From NCBI RefSeq assembly GCF_963662255.1, contig NW_026912162.1:97001-161000 (forward strand): a DNA stretch of 64,000 nt, read 5' to 3'. Shown here in pieces: positions 36,009 to 48,553 of the stretch. The stretch is from Cinclus cinclus. Its lineage: Eukaryota > Chordata > Aves > Passeriformes > Cinclidae. Position 1 is the first letter of the stretch. The number at the start of each line of letters is the position of its first letter. The notes under the pieces are model-generated. The model did no database searches. It saw only the letters and a program-made list of their open reading frames with translations, and had not been told where the DNA came from. Both the position numbers and the translations under genes were made by a program.

Positions 36009-38570
36009 GGCCTCCACGGTGGCATAATAGATCCTTGCTTCTATTGGTCCCTGTGTTGTAAAAATTCATCCCTGGCCCTTTTAGGCCCATTGGTGTCACA
36101 AGGGATCATTAGATTGTTAGCCTGCATTGGGTCACAATGGTTCCTTGCTTCTCTTAACCTCTGTGGTGTCACAATGCATCCCATGCCCTTTTAGGCCACT
36201 TGATGTCACAATGAATCATTTGATTCTTGACCTCCATGGTGGGATAATAGATCCTTGCTTCTATTGGTCCCCGTGCTGTAACAATCCATCCCTGGCCCTT
36301 TTTATACCCCCCGGTGCCACAAGGGATCATTAGATTGTTAGCCTGCATTGGGTCACAATGGTTCCTTGTTTCTCTTAACCTCTGTGCTGTCACAATGCAT
36401 TCCAAGCCCTTTTAGGCCACTTGATGTCACAATGAACCATTTGATTCTTGGCCTTCATGGTGTCATAATGGTTCCTTGCTTCTATAGGTCCCCATGCTGT
36501 CAGAGTCCATCCGTGGCCCTTTTGCGCCCCCTGGTGTCACAAGGGATTCTTAGATTGTTAGCCTGCATTGGGTCACAATGGTTCCTTGGTTCTCTTAACT
36601 CCTGTGGTGTCACAATGCATCCCATGCCCTTTTAGGCCACTTGATGTCACAATGAATCATTTGATTCTTGGCCTCCATGGTGGCGTAATTGTACCAGGTT
36701 TTCATTGGGCCCCATGCTTTCACAATACATCCCTGCCCCTTTTAGGCCCATTGGTGTCAAAAGGGATTATTAGATTGTTAGCCTCCATTGGGTCACTATG
36801 AATCCTTGCCTCTCTTAACCCCTGTGCTGTCACAATGCATCCCATGCCCTTTTAGGCCACTTGATGTCACAATGAATCATTTGATTCTTGGCCTCCACGG
36901 TGGCATAATAGATCCTTGCTTCTATTGGTCCCCGTGCTGTAACAATCCATCCCTGGCCCTTTTTATACCCCCTGGTGCCACAAGGGATCATTAGATTGTT
37001 AGCCTGCATTGGGTCACAATGATTCCTTGCTTCTCTTAACCTCTGTGGTGTCACAATGCATCCCATGCCCTTTTAGGCCACTTGATGTCACAATGAATCA
37101 TTTGATTCTTGGCCTCCATGGTGTCATAGTGCTTCCTTGTTTCTGTTGGGCTCCATGCTGTCACAATTCATCCCTGGACCTTTTACGCCCCCTGGTGTCA
37201 AATGGGATTCTTAGATTGTTAGCCTCCATTGGGTCACAATGGATCCTTGCTTCTCTTAACCCCTGTGCTGTCACAATGCATCCCATGCCCTTTTAGGCCA
37301 CTTGATGTCACAATGAATTATTTGATTCCTGGCCTCCATGGTGGCATAATAGATCCTTGCTTCTATTGGTCCCCGTGCTGTAACAATCCATCCCTGGCCG
37401 TTTTAGGCCCATTGGTGTCACTAGGGATCATTAGATTGTTAGCCTGCATTGGGTCACAATGGTTCCTTGCTTCTCTTAACCTCTGTGGTGTCACAATGCA
37501 TCCCATGCCCTTTTAGGCCACTTGATGTCACAATGAATCATTTGATTCTTGGCCTCCATGGTGGCATAATGGTTCCTTGTTTCTATTGGGCCCCATGCTG
37601 TCACAATTCATCCCTGGCCCTTTTAATACCCCCTGGTGCCACAAGGGATCATTAGATTGTTAGCCTGCATTGGGTCACAATGGTTCCTTGCTTCTCTTAA
37701 CCCCTGTGGTGTCACAATGCATCCCATGCCCTTTTAGGCCACTTGATGTCACAATGAATCATTTGATTCTTGGCCTCCATGGTGGCGTAATTGTACCAGG
37801 TTTTAATTGGGCCCCATACTTTCACAATACATCCCTGCCCCTTTTAGGCCCATTGGTGTCAAAAGGGATCATTAGATTGTTAGCCTGCATTGGGTCACAA
37901 TGGTTCCTTGCTTCTCTTAACCTCTGTGGTGTCACAATGCATCCCATGCCCTTTTAGGCCACTTGATGTCACAATGAATCATTTGATTCTTGGCCTCCAC
38001 GGTGGCATAATAGATCCTTGTTTCCATTGGTCCCCGTGCTGTAACAATCCATCCCTGGCCCTTTTTATACCCCCTGGTGCCACAAGGGATCATTAGATTG
38101 TTAGCCTGCATTGGGTCACAATGGTTCCTTGCTTCTCTTATCCTCTGTGCTGTCACAATGCATCCCATGCCCTTTTAGGCCACTTGATGTCTCAATGAAT
38201 CATTTGATTCTTGGCCTCCATGGTGGCATAATAGATTCTTGCTTTTATTGGTCCCCGTGTTGTAACAATTCATCTCTGCCCCTTTTAGGCCCATTGGTGT
38301 CACAAGGGATCATTAGATTGTTAGCCTGCATTGGGTCACAATGATTCCTTGCTTCTCTTAACCCCTGTGGTGTCACAATGCATCCCATGCCCTTTTAGGC
38401 CACTTGATGTCACAATGAATCATTTGATTCTTGGCCTCCATGGTGTCATAGTGCTTCCTTGTTTCTGTTGGGCTCCATGCTGTCACAATTCATCCCTGGA
38501 CCTTTTACGCCCCCTGGTGTCAAATGGGATTCTTAGATTGTTAGCCTCCATTGGGTCACAATGGATCCTT
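36009..38570 (+). repeat. Shortened copy of the 25-monomer block, without the nested five-monomer duplication
   Basis: Up to about 37.2 kb the sequence matches the block near 23,891-25,110 at +12,118 bp. After that it matches 26,213 onward at +11,016 bp. The change of 1,102 bp equals exactly the five-monomer duplication, which is single here. The later part keeps the GATGTCTCAATG and CTTATCCTCTG variants near 38,190 and 38,139, also found near 27,173 and 27,122. Confidence 0.8.
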
Positions 38571-39193
38571 GCTTCTCTTAACCCCTGTGCTGTCACAATG
38601 CATCCCATGCCCTTTTAGGCCACTTGATGTCACAATGAATTATTTGATTCTTGGCCTCCATGGTGGCATAATAGATCCTTGCTTCTATTGGTCCCCGTGC
38701 TGTAACAATCCATCCCTGGCCGTTTTAGGCCCATTGGTGTCACTAGGGATCATTAGATTGTTAGCCTGAATTGGGTCACAATGGTTCCTTGCTTCTCTTA
38801 ACCTCTGTGGTGTCACAATGCATCCCATGCCCTTTTAGGCCACTTGATGTCACAATGAATCATTTGATTCTTGGCCTCCACGGTGGCATAATAGATCCTT
38901 GTTTCCATTGGTCCCCGTGCTGTAACAATCCATCCCTGGCCCTTTTTATACCCCCTGGTGCCACAAGGGATCATTAGATTGTTAGCCTGCATTGGGTCAC
39001 AATGGTTCCTTAGTTCTCTTAACTCCTGTGGTGTCACAATGCATCCCATGCCCTTTTAGGCCACTTGATGTCACAATGAATCATTTGATTCTTGGCCTCC
39101 ATGGTGGCGTAATTGTACCAGGTTTTCATTGGGCCCCATGCTTTCACAATACATCCCTGCCCCTTTTAGGCCCATTGGTGTCAAAAGGGATTA

Positions 39194-41426
39194 TTAGATT
39201 GTTAGCCTCCATTGGGTCACAATGGATCCTTGCCTCTCTTAACCCCTGTGCTGTCACAATGCATCCCATGCCCTTTTAGGCCACTTGATGTCACAATGAA
39301 TCATTTGATTCTTGGCCTCCACGGTGGCATAATAGATCCTTGCTTCTATTGGTCCCCGTGCTGTAACAATCCATCCCTGGCCCTTTTTATACCCCCTAGT
39401 GCCACAAGGGATCATTAGATTGTTAGCATGCATTGGGTCACAATGGTTCCTTGCTTCTCTTAACCTCTGTGCTGTCACAATGCATTCCAAGCCCTTTTAG
39501 GCCACTTGGTCTTACAATGAACCATTTGATTCTTGGCCTTCATGGTGTCATAGTTGCTCCTGGCTTCTATAGCTCCCCATGCTGTCAGAGTTCATCCATG
39601 GTCCTTTTGCGCCCCCTGGTGTCAAAAGGGATTCTTAGATTGTTAGCCTACATTGGGTCACAATGGTTCCTTGCTTCTCTTAACCCCTGTGGTGTCACAA
39701 TGCATCCCATGCCCTTTTAGGCCACTTGATGTCACAATGAATCATTTGATTCTTGGCCTCCATGGTGGCGTAATTGTACCAGGTTTTAATTGGGCCCCAT
39801 ACTTTCACAATACATCCCTGCCCCTTTTAGGCCCATTGGTGTCAAAAGGGATCATTAAATTGTTAGCCTACATTGGATCACAATGGATCCTTGCTTCTCT
39901 TAACGCCTGTGCTGTCACAATGCATCCCATGCCCTTTTAGGCCACTTGATGTCACAATGAATCATTTGATTCTTGGCCTCCACGGTGGCATAATAGATCC
40001 TTGCTTCTATTGGTCCCCGTGCTGTAACAATCCATCCCTGGCCCTTTTTATACCCCTGGTGACACAAGGGATCATTAGATTGTTAGCCTGCATTGGGTCA
40101 CAATGGTTCCTTGCTTCTCTTAACCTCTGTGGTGTCACAATGCATCCCATGCCCTTTTAGGCCACTTGATGTCACAATGAATCATTTGATTCTTGGCCTC
40201 CATGGTGGCATAATAGATCCTTGCTTCTATTGGTCCCCGTGTTGTAACAATTCATCCCTGCCCCTTTTAGGCCCATTGGTGTCACAAGGGATCATTAGAT
40301 TGTTAGCCTGCATTGGGTCACAATGGTTCCTTGCTTCTCTTAACCTCTGTGGTGTCACAATGCATCCCATGCCCTTTTAGGCCACATGATGTCACAATGA
40401 ATCATTTGATTATTGGCCTCCATGGTGGCGAAATTGTACCAGGTTTTCATTGGGCCCCATGCTTTCACAAATCATCCCTGCCCCTTTTAGGCCCATTGGT
40501 GTCAAAAGGGATCATTAGATTGTTAGCCTCCATTGGGTCACAATGGATCCTTGCTTCTCTTAACGCCTGTGCTGTCACAATGCATTCCATGCCCTTTTAG
40601 GCCACTTGATGTCACAATGAATTATTTGATTCTTGGCCTCCATGGTGGCATAATAGATCCTTGCTTCTATTGGTCCCCGTGCTGTAACAATTCATCCCTG
40701 CCCCTTTTAGGCCCATTGGTGTCACAAGGGATCATTAGATTGTTAGCCTGCATTGGGTCACAATGGTTCCTTGCTTCTCTTAACCTCTCTGGTGTCACAA
40801 TGCATTCCAAGCCCTTTTAGGCCACTTGGTCTTACAATGAACCATTTGATTCTTGGCCTTCATGGTGTCATAATGGTTCCTTGCTTCTATAGCTCCCCAT
40901 GCTGTCAGAGTTCATCCGGGGTCCTTTTGCGCCCCCTGGTGTCAAAAGGGATTCTTTGATTGTTAGCCTACATTGGGTCACAATGGTTCCTTGCTTCTCT
41001 TAACCCCTGTGGTGTCACAATGCATCCCATGCCCTTTTAGGCCACTTGTTGTCACAATGAATCATTTGATTCTTGGCCTCCATGGTGGCGTAATTGTACC
41101 AGGTTTTAATTGGACCCCATGCTTTCACAATACATCCCTGTCCCTTTTAGGCCCATTGGTGTCAAAAGGGATCATTAGATTGTTAGCCTACATTGGGTCA
41201 CAATGGATCCTTGCTTCTCTTAACCTCTGTGGTGTCACAATGCATCCCATGCCCTTTTAGGCCACTTGATGTCACAATGAATCATTTGATTCTTGGCCTC
41301 CACGGTGGCATAATAGATCCTTGCTTCCATTGGTCCCCGTGCTGTAACAATCCATCCCTGGCCCTTTTTATACCCCCTGGTGCCACAAGGGATCATTAGA
41401 TTGTTAGCCTGCATTGGGTCACAATG
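39194..41426 (+). repeat. Long duplication C, copy 2
   Basis: Partner of 27,517-29,749 at +11,677 bp. Its last ~800 bp are also the start of the 18-monomer higher-order repeat that follows, so this stretch seems to have supplied the left end of that amplification. Differences noticed include CATGGTGGCGAAATTG here against CATGTTGGCGAAATTG in the partner. Confidence 0.84.
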
Positions 41427-44400
41427 GTTCCTTGCTTCTCTTAACCTCTGTGCTGTCACAATGCATCCCATGCCCTTTTAGGCCACTTGATGTCACAATG
41501 AATCATTTGATTCTTGGCCTCCATGGTGGCATAATAGATCCTTGCTTCTATTGGTCCCCATGTTGTAACAATTCATCCCTGGCCCTTTTAGGCCCATTGG
41601 TGTCACAAGGGATCATTAGATTGTTAGCCTGCATTGGGTCACAATGGTTCCTTGCTTCTCTTAACCTCTGTGGTGTCACAATGCATCCCATGCCCTTTTA
41701 GGCCACTTGATGTCACAATGAATCATTTGATTCTTGGCCTCCATGGTGGGATAATAGATCCTTGCTTCTATTGGTCCCCGTGCTGTAACAATCCATCCCT
41801 GGCCCTTTTTATACCCCCCGGTGCCACAAGGGATCATTAGATTGTTAGCCTGCATTGGGTCACAATGGTTCCTTGCTTCTCTTAACCTCTGTGCTGTAAC
41901 AATGCATTCCAAGCCCTTTTAGGCCACTTGATGTCACAATGAACCATTTTATTCTTGGCCTTCATGGTGTCATAATGGTTCCTTGCTTCTATAGGTCCCC
42001 ATGCTGTCAGAGTCCATCCGTGGCCCTTTTGCGCCCCCTGGTGTCACAAGGGATTCTTAGATTGTTAGCCTGCATTGGGTCACAATGGTTCCTTGGTTCT
42101 CTTAACTCCTGTGGTGTCACAATGCATCCCATGCCCTTTTAGGCCACTTGATGTCACAATGAATCATTTGATTCTTGGCCTCCATGGTGGCGTAATTGTA
42201 CCAGGTTTTCATTGGGCCCCATGCTTTCACAATACATCCCTGCCCCTTTTAGGCCCATTGGTGTCAAAAGGGATTATTAGATTGTTAGCCTCCATTGGGT
42301 CACTATGAATCCTTGCCTCTCTTAACCCCTGTGCTGTCACAATGCATCCCATGCCCTTTTAGGCCACTTGATGTCACAATGAATCATTTGATTCTTGGCC
42401 TCCACGGTGGCATAATAGATCCTTGCTTCTATTGGTCCCCGTGCTGTAACAATCCATCCCTGGCCCTTTTTATACCCCCTGGTGCCACAAGGGATCATTA
42501 GATTGTTAGCCTGCATTGGGTCACAATGATTCCTTGCTTCTCTTAACCTCTGTGGTGTCACAATGCATCCCATGCCCTTTTAGGCCACTTGATGTCACAA
42601 TGAATCATTTGATTCTTGGCCTCCATGGTGTCATAGTGCTTCCTTGTTTCTGTTGGGCTCCATGCTGTCACAATTCATCCCTGGACCTTTTACGCCCCCT
42701 GGTGTCAAATGGGATTCTTAGATTGTTAGCCTACATTGGGTCACAATGGATCCTTGCTTCTCTTAACCCCTGTGCTGTCACAATGCATCCCATGCCCTTT
42801 TAGGCCACTTGATGTCACAATGAATTATTTGATTCTTGGCCTCCATGGTGGCATAATAGATCCTTGCTTCTATTGGTCCCCGTGCTGTAACAATCCATCC
42901 CTGGCCGTTTTAGGCCCATTGGTGTCACTAGGGATCATTAGATTGTTAGCCTGCATTGGGTCACAATGGTTCCTTGCTTCTCTTAACCTCTGTGGTGTCA
43001 CAATGCATCCCATGCCCTTTTAGGCCACTTGATGTCACAATGAATCATTTGATTCTTGGCCTCCATGGTGGCATAATGGTTCCTTGTTTCCATTGGTCCC
43101 CGTGCTGTCACAATTCATCCCTGGCCCTTTTAATACCCCCTGGTGCCACAAGGGATCATTAGATTGTTAGCCTGCATTGGGTCACAATGGTTCCTTGCTT
43201 CTCTTAACCCCTGTGGTGTCACAATGCATCCCATGCCCTTTTAGGCCACTTGATGTCACAATGAATCATTTGATTCTTGGCCTCCATGGTGGCGTAATTG
43301 TACCAGGTTTTAATTGGGCCCCATACTTTCACAATACATCCCTGCCCCTTTTAGGCCCATTGGTGTCAAAAGGGATCATTAGATTGTTAGCCTGCATTGG
43401 GTCACAATGGTTCCTTGCTTCTCTTAACCTCTTTGGTGTCACAATGCATCCCATGCCCTTTTAGGCCACTTGATGTCACAATGAATCATTTGATTCTTGT
43501 CCTCCACGGTGGCATAATAGATCCTTGTTTCCATTGGTCCCCGTGCTGTAACAATCCATCCCTGGCCCTTTTTATACCCCCTGGTGCCACAAGGGATCAT
43601 TAGATTGTTAGCCTGCATTGGGTCACAATGGTTCCTTGCTTCTCTTATCCTCTGTGCTGTCACAATGCATCCCATGCCCTTTTAGGCCACTTGATGTCAC
43701 AATGAATCATTTGATTCTTGGCCTCCATGGTGGCATAATAGATCCTTGCTTTTATTGGTCCCGGTGTTGTAACAATTCATCTCTGCCCCTTTTAGGCCCA
43801 TTGGTGTCACAAGGGATCATTAGATTGTTAGCCTGCATTGGGTCAAAATGGTTCCTTGCTTCTCTTAACCCCTGTGGTGTCACAATGCATCCCATGCCCT
43901 TTTAGGCCACTTGATGTCACAATGAATCATTTGATTCTTGGCCTCCATGGTGTCATAATGGTTCTTTGTTTCTATTGGGCCCCATGCTGTCACAATTCAT
44001 CCCTGGCCCTATTCCCGCCCCTGGTGTCAAATGGGATCCTGGGATTATTAGCCTCCATTGGGTCACAATGGATCCTTGCTTCTCTTAACCTCTGTGCTGT
44101 CACAATGCATCCCATGCCCTTTTAGGCCGCTTGATGTCACAATGAACCATTTGATTCTTGGCCTTCATGGTGTCATAATGGTTCCTTGCTTCTATAGCTC
44201 CCCATGCTGTCAGAGTTCATCCGTGGTCCTTTTGCGCCCCCTGGTGTCAAAAGGGATTCTTAGATTGTTAGCCTACATTGGGTCACAATGGTTCCTTGCT
44301 TCTCTTAACGCCTGTGGTGTCACAATGCATCCCATGCCCTTTTAGGCCACTTGATGTCACAATGAATCATTTGATTCTTGGCCTCCATGGTGGCGTAATT

Positions 44401-44588
44401 GTACCAGGTTTTAATTGGGCCCCATGCTTTCACAATACATCCCTGCCCCTTTTAGGCCCATTGCTGTCACAAGGGATCATTAGATTGTTAGCCTCCATTG
44501 GGTCACAATGGATCCTTGCTTCTCTTAACCCCTGTGCTGTCACAATGCATCCCATGCCCTTTTAGGCCACTTGATGTCACAATGAATC
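40624..44588 (+). repeat. 18-monomer higher-order repeat, copy 1 (3,965 bp)
   Basis: First of four consecutive copies. Starting from its first complete monomer the class order is 3-4-2-1-2-3-4-2-5-1-h-4-2-1-5-3-4-1, where h is a hybrid with TTTTAATACCCCC. The left edge is precise: base 40,623 is T where all later copies have C, and the sequence agrees from 40,624. Private differences from copy 2 that I saw are CATGTTGTAAC near 41,570, CTGTAACAATGC near 41,897 and CATTTTATTC near 41,947. Confidence 0.9.
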
Positions 44589-47500
44589 ATTTGATTCTTG
44601 GCCTCCATGGTGGCATAATAGATCCTTGCTTCTATTGGTCCCCGTGCTGTAACAATTCATCCCTGCCCCTTTTAGGCCCATTGGTGTCACAAGGGATCAT
44701 TAGATTGTTAGCCTGCATTGGGTCACAATGGTTCCTTGCTTCTCTTAACCTCTCTGGTGTCACAATGCATTCCAAGCCCTTTTAGGCCACTTGGTCTTAC
44801 AATGAACCATTTGATTCTTGGCCTTCATGGTGTCATAATGGTTCCTTGCTTCTATAGCTCCCCATGCTGTCAGAGTTCATCCGGGGTCCTTTTGCGCCCC
44901 CTGGTGTCAAAAGGGATTCTTTGATTGTTAGCCTACATTGGGTCACAATGGTTCCTTGCTTCTCTTAACCCCTGTGGTGTCACAATGCATCCCATGCCCT
45001 TTTAGGCCACTTGTTGTCACAATGAATCATTTGATTCTTGGCCTCCATGGTGGCGTAATTGTACCAGGTTTTAATTGGACCCCATGCTTTCACAATACAT
45101 CCCTGTCCCTTTTAGGCCCATTGGTGTCAAAAGGGATCATTAGATTGTTAGCCTACATTGGGTCACAATGGATCCTTGCTTCTCTTAACCTCTGTGGTGT
45201 CACAATGCATCCCATGCCCTTTTAGGCCACTTGATGTCACAATGAATCATTTGATTCTTGGCCTCCACGGTGGCATAATAGATCCTTGCTTCCATTGGTC
45301 CCCGTGCTGTAACAATCCATCCCTGGCCCTTTTTATACCCCCTGGTGCCACAAGGGATCATTAGATTGTTAGCCTGCATTGGGTCACAATGGTTCCTTGC
45401 TTCTCTTAACCTCTGTGCTGTCACAATGCATCCCATGCCCTTTTAGGCCACTTGATGTCACAATGAATCATTTGATTCTTGGCCTCCATGGTGGCATAAT
45501 AGATCCTTGCTTCTATTGGTCCCCATGTTTTAACAATTCATCCCTGGCCCTTTTAGGCCCATTGGTGTCACAAGGGATCATTAGATTGTTAGCCTGCATT
45601 GGGTCACAATGGTTCCTTGCTTCTCTTAACCTCTGTGGTGTCACAATGCATCCCATGCCCTTTTAGGCCACTTGATGTCACAATGAATCATTTGATTCTT
45701 GGCCTCCATGGTGGGATAATAGATCCTTGCTTCTATTGGTCCCCGTGCTGTAACAATCCATCCCTGGCCCTTTTTATACCCCCCGGTGCCACAAGGGATC
45801 ATTAGATTGTTAGCCTGCATTGGGTCACAATGGTTCCTTGCTTCTCTTAACCTCTGTGCTGTCACAATGCATTCCAAGCCCTTTTAGGCCACTTGATGTC
45901 ACAATGAACCATTTGATTCTTGGCCTTCATGGTGTCATAATGGTTCCTTGCTTCTATAGGTCCCCATGCTGTCAGAGTCCATCCGTGGCCCTTTTGCGCC
46001 CCCTGGTGTCACAAGGGATTCTTAGATTGTTAGCCTGCATTGGGTCACAATGGTTCCTTGGTTCTCTTAACTCCTGTGGTGTCACAATGCATCCCATGCC
46101 CTTTTAGGCCACTTGATGTCACAATGAATCATTTGATTCTTGGCCTCCATGGTGGCGTAATTGTACCAGGTTTTCATTGGGCCCCATGCTTTCACAATAC
46201 ATCCCTGCCCCTTTTAGGCCCATTGGTGTCAAAAGGGATTATTAGATTGTTAGCCTCCATTGGGTCACTATGAATCCTTGCCTCTCTTAACCCCTGTGCT
46301 GTCACAATGCATCCCATGCCCTTTTAGGCCACTTGATGTCACAATGAATCATTTGATTCTTGGCCTCCACGGTGGCATAATAGATCCTTGCTTCTATTGG
46401 TCCCCGTGCTGTAACAATCCATCCCTGGCCCTTTTTATACCCCCTGGTGCCACAAGGGATCATTAGATTGTTAGCCTGCATTGGGTCACAATGATTCCTT
46501 GCTTCTCTTAACCTCTGTGGTGTCACAATGCATCCCATGCCCTTTTAGGCCACTTGATGTCACAATGAATCATTTGATTCTTGGCCTCCATGGTGTCATA
46601 GTGCTTCCTTGTTTCTGTTGGGCTCCATGCTGTCACAATTCATCCCTGGACCTTTTACGCCCCCTGGTGTCAAATGGGATTCTTAGATTGTTAGCCTACA
46701 TTGGGTCACAATGGATCCTTGCTTCTCTTAACCCCTGTGCTGTCACAATGCATCCCATGCCCTTTTAGGCCACTTGATGTCACAATGAATTATTTGATTC
46801 TTGGCCTCCATGGTGGCATAATAGATCCTTGCTTCTATTGGTCCCCGTGCTGTAACAATCCATCCCTGGCCGTTTTAGGCCCATTGGTGTCACTAGGGAT
46901 CATTAGATTGTTAGCCTGCATTGGGTCACAATGGTTCCTTGCTTCTCTTAACCTCTGTGGTGTCACAATGCATCCCATGCCCTTTTAGGCCACTTGATGT
47001 CACAATGAATCATTTGATTCTTGGCCTCCATGGTGGCATAATGGTTCCTTGTTTCCATTGGTCCCCGTGCTGTCACAATTCATCCCTGGCCCTTTTAATA
47101 CCCCCTGGTGCCACAAGGGATCATTAGATTGTTAGCCTGCATTGGGTCACAATGGTTCCTTGCTTCTCTTAACCCCTGTGGTGTCACAATGCATCCCATG
47201 CCCTTTTAGGCCACTTGATGTCACAATGAATCATTTGATTCTTGGCCTCCATGGTGGCGTAATTGTACCAGGTTTTAATTGGGCCCCATACTTTCACAAT
47301 ACATCCCTGCCCCTTTTAGGCCCATTGGTGTCAAAAGGGATCATTAGATTGTTAGCCTGCATTGGGTCACAATGGTTCCTTGCTTCTCTTAACCTCTTTG
47401 GTGTCACAATGCATCCCATGCCCTTTTAGGCCACTTGATGTCACAATGAATCATTTGATTCTTGTCCTCCACGGTGGCATAATAGATCCTTGTTTCCATT

Positions 47501-48553
47501 GGTCCCCGTGCTGTAACAATCCATCCCTGGCCCTTTTTATACCCCCTGGTGCCACAAGGGATCATTAGATTGTTAGCCTGCATTGGGTCACAATGGTTCC
47601 TTGCTTCTCTTATCCTCTGTGCTGTCACAATGCATCCCATGCCCTTTTAGGCCACTTGATGTCACAATGAATCATTTGATTCTTGGCCTCCATGGTGGCA
47701 TAATAGATCCTTGCTTTTATTGGTCCCGGTGTTGTAACAATTCATCTCTGCCCCTTTTAGGCCCATTGGTGTCACAAGGGATCATTAGATTGTTAGCCTG
47801 CATTGGGTCAAAATGGTTCCTTGCTTCTCTTAACCCCTGTGGTGTCACAATGCATCCCATGCCCTTTTAGGCCACTTGATGTCACAATGAATCATTTGAT
47901 TCTTGGCCTCCATGGTGTCATAATGGTTCTTTGTTTCTATTGGGCCCCATGCTGTCACAATTCATCCCTGGCCCTATTCCCGCCCCTGGTGTCAAATGGG
48001 ATCCTGGGATTATTAGCCTCCATTGGGTCACAATGGATCCTTGCTTCTCTTAACCTCTGTGCTGTCACAATGCATCCCATGCCCTTTTAGGCCGCTTGAT
48101 GTCACAATGAACCATTTGATTCTTGGCCTTCATGGTGTCATAATGGTTCCTTGCTTCTATAGCTCCCCATGCTGTCAGAGTTCATCCGTGGTCCTTTTGC
48201 GCCCCCTGGTGTCAAAAGGGATTCTTAGATTGTTAGCCTACATTGGGTCACAATGGTTCCTTGCTTCTCTTAACGCCTGTGGTGTCACAATGCATCCCAT
48301 GCCCTTTTAGGCCACTTGATGTCACAATGAATCATTTGATTCTTGGCCTCCATGGTGGCGTAATTGTACCAGGTTTTAATTGGGCCCCATGCTTTCACAA
48401 TACATCCCTGCCCCTTTTAGGCCCATTGCTGTCACAAGGGATCATTAGATTGTTAGCCTCCATTGGGTCACAATGGATCCTTGCTTCTCTTAACCCCTGT
48501 GCTGTCACAATGCATCCCATGCCCTTTTAGGCCACTTGATGTCACAATGAATC
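44589..48553 (+). repeat. 18-monomer higher-order repeat, copy 2 (3,965 bp)
   Basis: Differs from copy 1 at only a few positions. It shares CATGTTTTAAC with copies 3 and 4, but shares CCTACATTGG (near 46,694), TTAACCTCTTTGG (near 47,392) and GTCCCGGTG (near 47,723) with copy 1. It therefore sits between the two in history. Confidence 0.9.
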
